Part shown: piece after piece, positions 23,027 to 31,002 of the stretch
How positions within the stretch are numbered: position 1 is the stretch's first letter
Layout of the letters: each line of letters begins with the position of its first letter
Virus record (IMG/VR): IMGVR_UViG_3300025450_000049
Coordinates: 1 to 43,952 of that record
Direction: 5' to 3' (one strand)
Length of the DNA stretch: 43,952 nt
Origin: a virus
The notes under the pieces: generated by a model
Seen by the model: only the letters and a program-made list of their open reading frames with translations
What the model was told of the DNA's origin: nothing
Databases searched by the model: none
Made by a program: the position numbers and the translations under genes

Positions 23027-23233
23027 TTAACTATATTGTAACTTATAAAATGTTGGATTACACAGAACTTTGAGTAAAAAGTCTTCTGCACTTACACAGT
23101 TTCCAAAAGACTTCATAATAAGTGTAGCATTAAGTCCTTCTAAATTTACTGTCCGAATTGTTACAATATAAGAGCTAAGACCATAATCAATAACACCATA
23201 CATGCCATCTGTGTCTAATCTAACTATTCTCAT
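23027..23233 (-). CDS. Hypothetical small protein, 68 aa
   Basis: MRIVRLDTDGMYGVIDYGL then IVTIRTVNLEGLNATLIM, beta-rich, ending near FYKLQYS. No family recognised. It lies between a structured RNA block and the tRNA-Leu fragment. Confidence 0.55.
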   Translation of the reverse strand: MRIVRLDTDGMYGVIDYGLSSYIVTIRTVNLEGLNATLIMKSFGNCVSAEDFLLKVLCNPTFYKLQYS

Positions 23234-23271
23234 ATAGTTCTCATTAATTTACTATATAGATATTAAAATAT

Positions 23272-23410
23272 AATTTAGTAGTGATACAGTTTACTATTCT
23301 TTTCTGCCTGATGTCAACATTTTATAAATGTTGTTTACTAGTATCACAGGACTCCGAATTGAACAAGGTTAGCCGTGTACATTGGCTAACGAGCTATATC
23401 ACTACTAAAT
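23272..23410 (-). ncRNA. tRNA-like structured RNA with 14-bp terminal helix
   Basis: Perfect ends ATTTAGTAGTGATA/TATCACTACTAAAT. The 5' strand runs into TAGCTCGTTAGCC like a tRNA acceptor plus D-arm start. Inside are a 7-bp hairpin GTTAGCC/GGCTAAC with GTA in the loop, a TTCAATT loop segment and an 8-bp hairpin CAACATTT/AAATGTTG. It is not a valid tRNA. Confidence 0.55.
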
Positions 23411-23738
23411 GAAAATTGTTATGGTGGTTAGCACTGATCTCTAACTTGTGGCAATTTCGGAAAACACTTTTCGGATTCATCTGACGGGCGTATCAAGGTA
23501 CGTGTCTTCGCCCTTCCGTTTTCCAAGCACCCTGCACGAGCTTTGTGTAGTTAATTCTACACGAGTACCTACTCGGTCTTGCTCACTCTGCTAATACGGC
23601 TAATTGTTATACAACCGTCCTCTCTCTCGTAAGTGGGTCAGTATCCCACATTCACCATATAGAAACATACTACTGTGGCTTGTTTGCAACTTAGGTACTA
23701 ACTTCAAATAGTACAACCGTAATATGTTTTTATATGGC
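23411..23738 (-). ncRNA. Long structured noncoding block
   Basis: Gene-free and GC-richer. The 5' end has an inverted repeat CCATATA.AAACATA / TATGTTT.TATATGG enclosing about 53 nt. Further down are GGGCG/CGCCC inside GGAAAAC/GTTTTCC, and a GTGTAG/CTACAC hairpin. No ORF. Function unknown. Confidence 0.45.
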
Positions 23739-24365
23739 TCAAAAATTAAGTTTACGACCTTTTACCCATCCATCAGGAATAGGATCAGTAATAGGTACTT
23801 TCTTATTTTGTTTTAGCTCTTCATTATAAATCCACATACTTCCATATTGTGAATTATTACTTCCTGAAGATTGTGGTCTAAGACCTCTCATTTTTTCAAT
23901 AGTATCAACTTTATGTTTTCTACCAGTCCAATCAGGAATCTTAACAGATCCTAATTTATGTTTTTGTTTAAGTATTTCACTCAATACGATATTTTTTCGG
24001 CCTTTGAGTTTTTCACTTCTTTTTTGATGCCCGATTGTTCTGTTAGGTGTCATTGTATAAGGTTTGCTGTTTATATGATCAAAACCCCCGTGACCTCCTC
24101 TTCTTAAATTGTAAACATCTTCTCGTGCTAAAAAATCTTCTGTTACAATCTCTTTTTCTCGATTAAACATTTCAACTTCTGTCGAAAAAAATTCAAGTAT
24201 ATCTTTTTGAAAATTTTCAATTCCATATTTTTTAATAGCTGATTTAATGATCTTTCCAGATCCCATATAGCCATCATTTATGTTTTTTGTCTTATGAACA
24301 CCAACATAAATTTTGTTGTTTATTGTGTTTGTAACTTGATACAGATAAAAAATTGTTTTCATCAT
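23739..24365 (-). CDS. GIY-YIG homing-type endonuclease, 208 aa
   Basis: FYLYQVTNTINNKIYVGVHKTK is the GIY-YIG signature (YLY..YVG), followed by GSGKIIKSAIKKYG (conserved Arg replaced by Lys), with FNREKEIV supplying the catalytic Glu. The C-terminal repeat region (NUMOD3-like KRSEKLKGRK) and a final WIYNEELKQNKKVP segment probably bind DNA. It resembles T4 Seg enzymes. The ATG lies 2-5 bases after an AATAAATA box next to tRNA-Glu, so the mRNA could be nearly leaderless. Confidence 0.85.
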   Translation of the reverse strand: MMKTIFYLYQVTNTINNKIYVGVHKTKNINDGYMGSGKIIKSAIKKYGIENFQKDILEFFSTEVEMFNREKEIVTEDFLAREDVYNLRRGGHGGFDHINSKPYTMTPNRTIGHQKRSEKLKGRKNIVLSEILKQKHKLGSVKIPDWTGRKHKVDTIEKMRGLRPQSSGSNNSQYGSMWIYNEELKQNKKVPITDPIPDGWVKGRKLNF

Positions 24366-24381
24366 GTATTTATTAAAAGTG

Positions 24382-24453
24382 TACTCCCGACCGGATTCGA
24401 ACCGGTGTCGCCGCCGTGAAAGGGCGATGACCTAACCGCTAGTCGACGGGAGC
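24382..24453 (-). tRNA. tRNA-Glu(TTC), first copy
   Basis: Anticodon arm CGCC CTTTCAC GGCG, acceptor GCTCCCG/CGGGAGT, T-arm ACCGG/CCGGT. CCA is not encoded (ACA follows), unlike most tRNAs here. Confidence 0.93.
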
Positions 24454-24510
24454 ATATAAAAATTAAATTGTTAAAGAGCAAGTTAGTTATTTCCCTAACT
24501 TATGTACTGT

Positions 24511-24538
24511 ATTATACAGCCTTTTATTTATCTGTCAA
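24511..24538 (-). promoter_or_regulatory. Sigma-70 type promoter before tRNA-Glu
   Basis: TTGACA, 16 bases, TATAAT. Starts the transcript that enters tRNA-Glu; the plus-strand gene at 24562 diverges from it. Confidence 0.8.
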
Positions 24539-24561
24539 CGATTTCTTAATTAAATAACACT

Positions 24562-25545
24562 ATGACAACTTTAAATTACAATCGACTAAACCTTTCATTA
24601 AAAATAATACAACAAGACATCGAAAAATTTAATCCTACAGCTATTAATGTGTTTAATGCACATGAATTTGATGTCCTAGGAGCATGGTGGAGAGAATGGG
24701 ACCATTCTCTCAGTGATAAAATTAATATTAATTTTGTATTAGGTGGACATGAATTAAATGATGTTCGACAATTTTGTATGATCGGTAAAGTTCATCAATG
24801 GAGTACATATTTAGGAACATTAACAGCCATGTTTCTAAATCATAACGATGTTGATCTTATTTCGTCAAACACTAATTTTAAATATCCCTTTCTCAGTTTA
24901 AATCACAATGCACACTATCATCGATGTCAATTAATTGATTTTTTATCTAGAGAAAATTTAATCGAAAGTAATGCAATCTCATGGAATCGTCTTGAAAATC
25001 CAACAAATTACGAATGGAAATATTGGAATCAAGTAAGATTATCTTTAACCGATTCATTTGACGGTTGGAATAATATGTTTACTGTTCCCAAAGAATATGC
25101 CTATTCATTTTTTCAACTTGTTCCTGAATCTACTATTAGAAGAGGTATTGTAACTGAAAAAACTTGGATTCCGTTATTGCTAGGAAAGCCCTTTATTGCG
25201 TTAGCATTACCTCGATATCATAAACATTTAGAAAATTTAGGTTTTTTATTGTATGATGAAATTATCGATTATAAATTTGATAGAGTTGATGATTTAACTC
25301 TTAGAACAAATATGATTGTTGAAAATATGAAAAATATTTCTAACAATAACTTAGTTTCTCAATATAATCAGATTAAAGAAAAACTAGAATTTAATAAAAA
25401 TCTAGCATTGGATATTGTCACTGATTATAGTCAAGTTCCTCTTTTTGTTCAACAGTCAACATTTTATCAAGCAGAAAAAGAATTCATTCGATCAAAAGAC
25501 AACTCAGTTAAGTATGATTTATCTAATTTTTGGCAACATCGTTAG
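24562..25545 (+). CDS. Glycosyltransferase-like protein, 327 aa
   Basis: One of the few plus-strand genes. The block TEKTWIPLLLGKPFIALALPRYHKHLENLGF corresponds to the ITEKTYRSILYKHLFLIIGP block of the protein at 20859, so they are paralogues. The fold is probably GT-B-like, exostosin-type. No recognisable ribosome site precedes the ATG. Codon and base use are very AT-rich. It converges with, and overlaps by 23 bases, the small gene at 25523. A late acquisition is possible. Confidence 0.55.
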   Translation: MTTLNYNRLNLSLKIIQQDIEKFNPTAINVFNAHEFDVLGAWWREWDHSLSDKININFVLGGHELNDVRQFCMIGKVHQWSTYLGTLTAMFLNHNDVDLISSNTNFKYPFLSLNHNAHYHRCQLIDFLSRENLIESNAISWNRLENPTNYEWKYWNQVRLSLTDSFDGWNNMFTVPKEYAYSFFQLVPESTIRRGIVTEKTWIPLLLGKPFIALALPRYHKHLENLGFLLYDEIIDYKFDRVDDLTLRTNMIVENMKNISNNNLVSQYNQIKEKLEFNKNLALDIVTDYSQVPLFVQQSTFYQAEKEFIRSKDNSVKYDLSNFWQHR

Positions 25546-25714
25546 TTACTACATCTTTTTCGATAATTTCAAATTTGTAAGGGTCGTCTTTTTTGAAAAG
25601 TTTTTTCCAACTATCAACATATGCTAATGCTGATTCATAATTGTCATATACTTCGACAATTCTTAGAATTCTTCCGGTTGCTACGTGCATTTCAATTACA
25701 ATATAAATTTTCAT
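25523..25714 (-). CDS. Hypothetical small protein, 63 aa
   Basis: MKIYIVIEMHVATGRILRIVEVYDNYESALAYVDSW is a strand-strand-helix pattern found in many short phage proteins. ATGA overlap with the sulfotransferase-like gene upstream. Function unknown. Confidence 0.6.
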   Translation of the reverse strand: MKIYIVIEMHVATGRILRIVEVYDNYESALAYVDSWKKLFKKDDPYKFEIIEKDVVTNDVAKN

Positions 25715-26388
25715 AAACTAAATTTATCGTCTCTATCGTTATATTGATCTAATATATAATAGTTCATATATTGGTCAAAACTTTCAAATCCGTGCTTATT
25801 GTAAGCAATTGCATTATTATATATAGAATATAAATCTTTCCAATTTAAAATAATATCTTTATAATCATATGGTGATTTATTTGTGTACGTACTATATAAT
25901 GGTATATCGAGAAAATTAAACGATTTTCCTATATATAGATAATCACTAACAAAATCTTCATAGTATATTATTTTTATATTATAAAAATCTAATGATACAT
26001 CGATATCGTCATACCATTTATAATATCGTATTAAATTACCTATAAATGAATCTATAGATACTCTAACAGGTTCGATTTTTTTATTTGTGTAGTTCCATGT
26101 CTCACCGGTAATCGTAGACACTTCTAAGCTCATAATAGTTTCAAATAAATTGTTTCGTTTGTTTATTATTAATGTAATAGTAGACGGATTAAGATTTAAC
26201 TTTGATATAATATTTTTTGAATGAGTATGAATAACATAATCTATATCATTATCGATACTTATATTAGGGGATTCGTCAAACCAATCGATATATTCGCATT
26301 TATCGGTTGTATATAGAAGATAGGAATGTATTATAGATGATAAAAATGAACTTCCTGTCCTACCCGGACTTAGTATTATATAAATCAT
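25711..26388 (-). CDS. Sulfotransferase-like P-loop protein, 225 aa
   Basis: MIYIILSPGRTGSSFLSSI is the 5'-phosphosulfate loop (PGRTGSS) of PAPS-dependent sulfotransferases, and IIYYEDFVSD matches their later conserved strand. Such enzymes sulfate carbohydrates or proteins using PAPS. The longer frame runs into tRNA-Arg, so I start at 26388. An AATAAATAC box lies 5 bases before the ATG and there is no ribosome site, suggesting leaderless late expression. Confidence 0.7.
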   Translation of the reverse strand: MIYIILSPGRTGSSFLSSIIHSYLLYTTDKCEYIDWFDESPNISIDNDIDYVIHTHSKNIISKLNLNPSTITLIINKRNNLFETIMSLEVSTITGETWNYTNKKIEPVRVSIDSFIGNLIRYYKWYDDIDVSLDFYNIKIIYYEDFVSDYLYIGKSFNFLDIPLYSTYTNKSPYDYKDIILNWKDLYSIYNNAIAYNKHGFESFDQYMNYYILDQYNDRDDKFSL

Positions 26389-26401
26389 TTTGTATTTATT
26401 T

Positions 26402-26477
26402 TGGCCCGCCCTGAGAGATTCGAACTCCCGACAACTTGGTTCGAAGCCAAGGACTCTATCCACTGAGCTAAGGGCGG
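26402..26477 (-). tRNA. tRNA-Arg(TCG)
   Basis: Anticodon arm CTTGG CTTCGAA CCAAG, D-arm GCTC/GAGT, T-arm CGGGAG TTCGAAT CTCTC, CCA encoded. Confidence 0.93.
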
Positions 26478-26482
26478 AAAAT

Positions 26483-26561
26483 TGGTGCGCTTGGCAGGAT
26501 TTGAACCCGCATGTGTCCAGTTAGCTTTCTCCCGGGTAGAAACCGAGCGGCATACAAGCGC
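26483..26561 (-). ncRNA. Degenerate or tRNA-like RNA with CCA
   Basis: A perfect acceptor GCGCTTG/CAAGCGC, a canonical T-arm (GCGGG TTCAAAT CCTGC) and encoded CCA. The D-arm is missing its GG loop, and the only central hairpin, TTTCT ACCCGGG AGAAA, lacks U33. It could be chargeable in shape but should not decode. A mimic or a dying tRNA. Confidence 0.6.
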
Positions 26562-26568
26562 AAATCAA

Positions 26569-26660
26569 AACAGGTTAGTTATCTGCTTGGGGTTTTCAAG
26601 TCCCGGGTCGATTAAGCCCTTTTTCATGGTGAAAATTTAATTGCTGTAACTAACCTAAAA
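26569..26660 (-). ncRNA. Handle RNA e
   Basis: AGGTTAG/CTAACCT terminal helix (extended to 10 bp), bulge TTACAGCAATTAAA. Inside are a TTTTCA/TGAAAA hairpin, GGG..CCC with CTTAATCGA, and CGGGA CTTGAAA ACCCC, which resembles a tRNA-Ser(UGA) anticodon arm. There is no T-arm. The changed helix bases are compensated on both strands. Confidence 0.7.
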
Positions 26661-26661
26661 T

Positions 26662-26736
26662 TGGCACCGACTGAAGGAATCGAACCCTCATTATATCCTT
26701 AGGACGGATCGGTCCTATCCATTAGACGAAGTCGGC
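26662..26736 (-). tRNA. tRNA-Arg(CCT)
   Basis: Acceptor GCCGACT/AGTCGGT, loop GTCCTAA in ATCC/GGAT, T-arm GAGGG/CCTTC, CCA encoded. Its first 15 bases are also the end of the coding gene upstream. Confidence 0.9.
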
Positions 26737-26922
26737 AGTTTTAATATACTTAACAGCTTCTTCAAGGCTTTTAACTTCAAGTGTTCTAATCCACTCTCCG
26801 CGTCCAGCACTCATAGAAGTAATGCCGTTAATTCTAAATTGTTGTTTGTGTTTTATATTGATTCTACCTGACGGTAAATTTTCAAAAATAAAACCCTGTT
26901 CTTCTAATGCTTCTTTTGTCAT
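26722..26922 (-). CDS. Hypothetical small protein overlapping a tRNA, 66 aa
   Basis: MTKEALEEQGFIFENLPSG then a basic middle and EWIRTLEVKSLEEAVKYIKTADFV at the end. The last five codons and the TAA stop lie inside tRNA-Arg(CCT). ATGA overlap with the glycosyltransferase upstream. Function unknown. Confidence 0.6.
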   Translation of the reverse strand: MTKEALEEQGFIFENLPSGRINIKHKQQFRINGITSMSAGRGEWIRTLEVKSLEEAVKYIKTADFV

Positions 26923-27929
26923 TTTAACACTAAATTGGTTTTAAATACTTCTGTGCAGGATTCCCAAGACCAAAGATTAGCTTCTTTTGCTACTGTTTCT
27001 CTGTCAAGTTCCAATGCTTTAAGTATAGCATCAAAATCAAGTGTGTTAACTAGGATTCCACTTATACCATCATTGATGATTTCTGATGATACAGTATCTT
27101 TGTATGCAACTACTGGAACACCCGATGCAATTGATTCTAATTGTGTTAATCCAAAAGTGTCAGTTTTTGATGGAAAAATAAACACATCTGCATCTGCATA
27201 AATTTGCGATAATTCTGTGCCAATTTTCTTTCCAAGAAATTGTACCTTTTCAGTTCGATACTTACTTTTTAATTCATTTAAGTAAGGACCGTCACCTACA
27301 AGTATTTTATAATATCCGTCAGGTACTGGAATTTGGCAAAAATCATCTAATCCTTTTTCTTTAGAAACTCTACTTACACACAAGATGTATTTTGTTACCG
27401 GAGTTGTACCCCTAAAACGATATGTTGGATTAAATGTGCTAGTATCAACGCCTCTACGCCAGATTACTAAATTTTTAAATCCTTTTGATTCTAATTGATC
27501 TTTAACTTGATCCGTAGGAATAAGAACCGCTTTAGATTTTGCATGAAACCATCTAAAGTATGGATATGTAAGTTTAACAGGAACTTTAAACATATCATAT
27601 AAGAACTCTGGAAACTTGCTGTGATAACTAGTGGTGTAATTATATCCTTTCTTATCACAATATAGTTTGCCTGCTAATCCTACCGGACCTTCTGTAGCAA
27701 TATGGATATAATCAGGATTAATTGATTCAATCTTTTCACTGATTGCATAAATGTTTAACGAAATGTCGATCTCTTTGTACACAGGTAATGCAACAGTTTT
27801 GAAATGAACAGGGTTAATCCAATGAACGTCAAAGTCATTGCATAGTATATTAACAGTAGTTTTAAGAGTTCTAACAACGCCATTAGTCTGCTTTTCTGTA
27901 GTATCAGTTATAATTAGTAATTTTTTCAT
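26919..27929 (-). CDS. Glycosyltransferase family 4, 336 aa
   Basis: MKKLLIITDTTEKQTNGVVRTL is the GT4 N-terminus of the MgtA/GDP-mannose or sulfoquinovosyl-type group. YILCVSRVSKEKGLDDF opens the donor domain, and ADVFIFPSKTDTFGLTQLESIASGVPVVA carries the E-x7-E motif. A retaining GT-B enzyme using a nucleotide sugar and probably acting at the membrane on a lipid acceptor; acceptor unknown. Starts at the ATGA overlap with the 56-aa gene. It sits next to an LpxH-like phosphoesterase, which is suggestive of lipid or LPS chemistry. Confidence 0.85.
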   Translation of the reverse strand: MKKLLIITDTTEKQTNGVVRTLKTTVNILCNDFDVHWINPVHFKTVALPVYKEIDISLNIYAISEKIESINPDYIHIATEGPVGLAGKLYCDKKGYNYTTSYHSKFPEFLYDMFKVPVKLTYPYFRWFHAKSKAVLIPTDQVKDQLESKGFKNLVIWRRGVDTSTFNPTYRFRGTTPVTKYILCVSRVSKEKGLDDFCQIPVPDGYYKILVGDGPYLNELKSKYRTEKVQFLGKKIGTELSQIYADADVFIFPSKTDTFGLTQLESIASGVPVVAYKDTVSSEIINDGISGILVNTLDFDAILKALELDRETVAKEANLWSWESCTEVFKTNLVLK

Positions 27930-28096
27930 TTCTTTAAACAAACGTATAATTCACCGTCTTTGTGTTCTTTTTTAGCATTATGTAATTGAACGGCTGCTGC
28001 TTTACATGTTGACTCAAACTCAAACTCGCCGATCGGTTGCCAGAACAAACTAGTCCCCAATGCTGCTACTGCTTGTAGTGCTACTAATATGTACAT
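27926..28096 (-). CDS. Small secreted or membrane-anchored protein, 56 aa
   Basis: MYILVALQAVAALGTSLFW is a hydrophobic N-terminal segment (signal or anchor). The rest has two cysteines (STCKAAAV, YVCLKK) that could form a disulfide. GGGAGAAG precedes the ATG. It overlaps the end of the phosphoesterase gene in another frame. Function unknown. Confidence 0.55.
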   Translation of the reverse strand: MYILVALQAVAALGTSLFWQPIGEFEFESTCKAAAVQLHNAKKEHKDGELYVCLKK

Positions 28097-28844
28097 CTTG
28101 ATACTTCTCCCAAGTAATAATTTCAAATGTACCATCAAAGTGTTCAACAAGTGCGGTACATGATTCTACCCAATCACCGTCATTCATATACACAATACCG
28201 TCGATTGTTTTTATTTCTGCATGATGAATATGACCGCATATTACACCGTCGTAATACTTACGTTTGCAGTAATCGGCTAAGTTTTGTTCAAATTGAAAAA
28301 TAAAATCTACTGCACCTTTGACTTTGTGTTTTAAATATTTACTAAAACTCCAGTATCCAAATCCGCACTTATGTCTAATCCAATTGTACTTAGTGTTTAA
28401 GTAAAGTAACACATCGTAGGCTTTATCTCCTAAATAACTAATCCATGGCGCTAATTTAGTAATACCGTCAAACATATCACCGTGAATAACTAGATATCTT
28501 TGCCCGTCCACTCCGATATGATCGATCTTATTAACAAAATCAATCTGTCCAAATGACAAATTATAAGGTAACAGAGGTCTAAGAAACTCATCATGATTTC
28601 CGGCTACATAAACAATCTTCGATCCTTTCTTAGAATGTTTAAGGATGTGGCGTATAACATCATTGTGCGACTTGCGCCATCGCCATCGATTTTGTTGAAT
28701 TTTCCATCCGTCGATAATGTCACCGACTAGATAGATTGTATTAGCAGAATTATATTTTAAAAAATTACAAAGAAGTTCTGCTTTGCAATCTTTTGTTCCG
28801 AGATGTATGTCTGAAATAAAAATTGAACGATATTTATTTTTCAT
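28050..28844 (-). CDS. Metallophosphoesterase, LpxH-like, 264 aa
   Basis: All calcineurin-type motifs are present: ISDIHLG (DxH), LVGDIIDGW (GDxxD), VAGNHDEF (GNHD), VIHGDMFD (H) and CGHIHHAE (GHxH). Length and the IQQNRWRWRKSHNDV region match UDP-2,3-diacylglucosamine pyrophosphatase-like enzymes of the LpxH/YbbF group. The reaction would be phosphodiester or pyrophosphate cleavage with two metal ions. It may alter host lipid A or another nucleotide-linked lipid; this is inference. Confidence 0.8.
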   Translation of the reverse strand: MKNKYRSIFISDIHLGTKDCKAELLCNFLKYNSANTIYLVGDIIDGWKIQQNRWRWRKSHNDVIRHILKHSKKGSKIVYVAGNHDEFLRPLLPYNLSFGQIDFVNKIDHIGVDGQRYLVIHGDMFDGITKLAPWISYLGDKAYDVLLYLNTKYNWIRHKCGFGYWSFSKYLKHKVKGAVDFIFQFEQNLADYCKRKYYDGVICGHIHHAEIKTIDGIVYMNDGDWVESCTALVEHFDGTFEIITWEKYQDVHISSTTSSSSIGD

Positions 28845-28942
28845 TGTGTTTCAGCAGTTTTTTGAAAATATCGGCGTAGTACTATTTCAGTAAGAACCGT
28901 AATGATCAAACTGACTGCAATTTCAATAATGATCTTTTTCAT
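28841..28942 (-). CDS. Single-TM peptide, 33 aa
   Basis: MKKIIIEIAVSLIITVLTEIVL followed by a basic tail (RRYFQKTAETQ). Its stop overlaps the phosphoesterase start (ATGA). The longer frame would read through tRNA-Thr and is rejected. Confidence 0.5.
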   Translation of the reverse strand: MKKIIIEIAVSLIITVLTEIVLRRYFQKTAETQ

Positions 28943-28985
28943 ATCATTATTTAAACACACAAAGATTACAGTATTATTACAAAGT

Positions 28986-29060
28986 TGGAGCTCTAACCGA
29001 GAATCGAACTCGGATTTCGACTTTACCAAAGTCGTGTACTGACCATTGTACGATAAGAGC
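28986..29060 (-). tRNA. tRNA-Thr(GGT)
   Basis: Anticodon arm CGACT TTGGTAA AGTCG, acceptor GCTCTTA/TTAGAGC, T-arm CCGAG/CTCGG, CCA encoded. Confidence 0.93.
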
Positions 29061-29077
29061 AAAAATAGTGAGGGAAG

Positions 29078-29611
29078 TTAAAGCCCTTCCCTCTCAGCTT
29101 CAATCCTAGCCAGTACCTGTTCAAACAGAATGGGTCTGTAGCCAGTTTGTTCAACACATACACTATGGTACCAGGGGTCGATATTCCCTTGAACTTTCAC
29201 TCTGTTAGCATGAGTATGCCCGTGAATGTTTGCGTTGAACCTACCTTTGCTTTCTGCATGAACTGGTATATGACTAAGAATCATGTTGTTCATCACATGG
29301 TAACCACGGATGTCTCTAAAATGAGGAGTATAATCTTCTAACTTAAAGATATCGTGGTTTCCCTTGATAAGAACTTTGTCTCCGTTTAGACGATATAAAA
29401 TATGTAATGCCTTACGGTTAATTACAACATCACCTAAATGGTAAACCTTGTCATTTGGGCGAACGGTTTCATTCCATGCTTCAACCATTGCTTCGTCCAT
29501 TTCTGCGGGATCTTCCCACGGACGCAATTTAGTAACACCGTCGTCGCGTAAAAAACGGCAAACACCAGCGTGTCCAAAGTGTGTATCACTTACTAAAAAT
29601 ACTGATGGCAT
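29078..29611 (-). CDS. Metallophosphoesterase, YfcE/small phage type, 177 aa
   Basis: Motifs VSDTHFGH (DxH), HLGDVVIN (GDxx), LIKGNHDIF (GNHD), MILSHIPVH and NIHGHTHAN (GHxH) are in order. This short form is common in phages, where the substrate is usually unknown (cyclic phosphates or nucleic-acid ends are candidates). A GAGGC ribosome-like site precedes the ATG. It stands alone between tRNA-Thr and handle RNA f. Confidence 0.85.
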   Translation of the reverse strand: MPSVFLVSDTHFGHAGVCRFLRDDGVTKLRPWEDPAEMDEAMVEAWNETVRPNDKVYHLGDVVINRKALHILYRLNGDKVLIKGNHDIFKLEDYTPHFRDIRGYHVMNNMILSHIPVHAESKGRFNANIHGHTHANRVKVQGNIDPWYHSVCVEQTGYRPILFEQVLARIEAEREGL

Positions 29612-29637
29612 ATTGCCTCCTAAAGAAAGTTAAAAAT

Positions 29638-29743
29638 AACAGGATGCTGTGTCTAAGCCGGGACTCGAACCCACGACACACCCCCAGCGGGCCAGCCTGC
29701 TGAAAATGGTAGCAGAAAATTGTTTGCTGTAATCATCCTAAAA
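29638..29743 (-). ncRNA. Handle RNA f (T-arm minihelix)
   Basis: AGGATG/CATCCT helix, bulge ATTACAGCAAAC. Inside are a CTGCT/AGCAG hairpin and a TGTGTC/GACACA helix directly enclosing a T-arm (TGGG TTCGAGT CCCG), i.e. a tRNA top-half minihelix. It starts about 4 bases downstream of a perfect promoter -10 box, so the RNA 5' end is probably the transcription start. Confidence 0.7.
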
Positions 29744-29747
29744 ACGC

Positions 29748-29776
29748 ATTATACGACAACTGTTATCAATTGTCAA
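29748..29776 (-). promoter_or_regulatory. Consensus sigma-70 promoter before handle RNA f
   Basis: TTGACA, exactly 17 bases, TATAAT. The handle RNA begins within the expected start-site distance. Confidence 0.9.
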
Positions 29777-29784
29777 TATAAAAG

Positions 29785-29860
29785 TGGAGCGGGCAAAGAG
29801 ACTCGAACTCTCGACATCAACCTTGGCAAGGTTGCGCTCTACCAACTGAGCTATACCCGC
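29785..29860 (-). tRNA. tRNA-Gly(GCC)
   Basis: Acceptor GCGGGTA/TGCCCGC, anticodon arm CAACC TTGCCAA GGTTG, T-arm CGAGAG TTCGAGT CTCT, CCA encoded. Confidence 0.95.
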
Positions 29861-29868
29861 AATAAAAG

Positions 29869-29946
29869 TGGAGCGTCAGGAGGGATTTGAACCCCCGAAT
29901 CAACGGATTTGCAATCCATGCCATTAAGCCACTCTGGTACTGACGC
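29869..29946 (-). tRNA. tRNA-Cys(GCA)
   Basis: Anticodon arm GGAT TTGCAAA TCC-type, acceptor GCGTCAG/CTGACGC, T-arm CGGGGG TTCAAAT CCCT, CCA encoded. The coding gene upstream stops at the adjacent base. Confidence 0.93.
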
Positions 29947-30141
29947 TTATGCGTAAACTAATGTAAACTCGTTAGATTTAGTTTGATGTACTAACTCGTT
30001 ATAGTCATTATAAATTTTTAACAACGACGGTTTTGTAATTAGAGATGCAAATTCCTTTGCTGATTCAACATCTGCAAATACATGTTCGTGTGTAATAAGC
30101 GTTCCATTCTGCCAAAAGTGCATTTTAAGTGTATGTGACAT
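29947..30141 (-). CDS. HEHxF paralogue 1, 64 aa
   Basis: MSHTLKMHFWQNGTLITHEHVFADVESAKEFA and a KIYNDYNELVHQ end. Nearly the same layout as the next gene, so a tandem duplication. The strand-loop-helix pattern (HxHxF then a helix) resembles the small 'increased loss'-type phage proteins also seen at 39520. Function unknown. Confidence 0.7.
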   Translation of the reverse strand: MSHTLKMHFWQNGTLITHEHVFADVESAKEFASLITKPSLLKIYNDYNELVHQTKSNEFTLVYA

Positions 30142-30151
30142 AATAAATTCC

Positions 30152-30349
30152 TTATGCGTACATTAATTCGTCGAATAATACTGGAACTACTTCGTGTACT
30201 AATTCCTTATTTTCATCATAAATCTTTATTTTTGCAACTTTTGGAAAAGACGCAATAAACTCGTGTGCTTGTTCTAGTGTTTTAAACTTATGCTCATGAG
30301 TAACAAGTGTTCCTACATGCCAGTGTTGAATCTTAAGGTTGAACGACAT
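30152..30349 (-). CDS. HEHxF paralogue 2, 65 aa
   Basis: MSFNLKIQHWHVGTLVTHEHKFKTLEQAHEFI, then KIYDENKELVHEV. Shares about half its residues with the 64-aa gene downstream, including the THEHxF motif and the LVH end. GGAGAT precedes the start. Confidence 0.7.
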   Translation of the reverse strand: MSFNLKIQHWHVGTLVTHEHKFKTLEQAHEFIASFPKVAKIKIYDENKELVHEVVPVLFDELMYA

Positions 30350-30370
30350 ATAAATCTCCTAAAGTACTAT

Positions 30371-30544
30371 TTATTTGTCGCAAGCCTTCTTCCAAAGCAC
30401 ATAGTTGTTTACTTTACATTGGATTAATCCGTTTTGTGCAGCAATTTCCATTCTAACTGAATCTTCACGATTTACTACATAAGCCATTACTGAAAATGCA
30501 ATTGCTGTTAATGCAATACTAACCATAATAATTGTCTTATACAT
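30371..30544 (-). CDS. Small membrane-anchored protein, 57 aa
   Basis: N-terminal TM helix (TIIMVSIALTAIAFSVMAYVV), then a short external part with two cysteines (IQCKVNN, KKACDK), which may form a disulfide outside the membrane. The GAGG upstream of the ATG is a fair ribosome site. Function unknown. Confidence 0.6.
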   Translation of the reverse strand: MYKTIIMVSIALTAIAFSVMAYVVNREDSVRMEIAAQNGLIQCKVNNYVLWKKACDK

Positions 30545-30585
30545 AAAAACCTCACTATATTTGTGAAGATATTTATTTTTTAATT

Positions 30586-30660
30586 TGGTAGTAACGGCGA
30601 GATTCGAACTTGCATCTTACACCTTATGAGAGTGCTGGATTACCATTATCCTACGTTACC
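30586..30660 (-). tRNA. tRNA-Met(CAT), second copy
   Basis: Anticodon loop CTCATAA in GCACT/GGTGT, acceptor GGTAACG/CGTTACT, CCA encoded. Met or Ile(CAU) cannot be told apart here. Confidence 0.88.
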
Positions 30661-30661
30661 A

Positions 30662-30838
30662 TTATAAATTGTGTTGTAAAAATCCATAATAAAAAATTAG
30701 ATATGCCATGTAGAAAAATACAACTCTAGTATATCGAGTTCTTCCGCCCCACATACTAGAAAGCACTACAAATGACATTCCTATCATTATAGAAAATAAA
30801 TTTACGTATTGTATACCGATATCGAAAAAATGTTCCAT
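30662..30838 (-). CDS. Small membrane protein, 58 aa
   Basis: Two hydrophobic segments (GIQYVNLFSIMIGMSFVVLS and RVVFFYMAYLIFYYGF) around a basic loop (GGRTRYTR). Stops 1 base before tRNA-Met. I start at 30838 because the longer frame is unsupported. Confidence 0.5.
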   Translation of the reverse strand: MEHFFDIGIQYVNLFSIMIGMSFVVLSSMWGGRTRYTRVVFFYMAYLIFYYGFLQHNL

Positions 30839-30926
30839 ACAGTATATATCACTATATAGAAACACACTATTTTCATATCGATTAAGTCCTGCTGATCAGA
30901 TGTTGCCAGGATAGTGTGTTTGTATA

Positions 30927-31002
30927 TGGTGGGACCAGAGAGGTTCGAACTCTCGACAGTCGCATTAAAAGTGCGATGCTCTACCTGCTGAGCTATAGTC
31001 CC
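30927..31002 (-). tRNA. tRNA-Lys(TTT)
   Basis: Acceptor GGGACTA/TGGTCCC, anticodon arm CGCA CTTTTAA TGCG, T-arm CGAGAG TTCGAAC CTCTC, CCA encoded. Confidence 0.95.
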
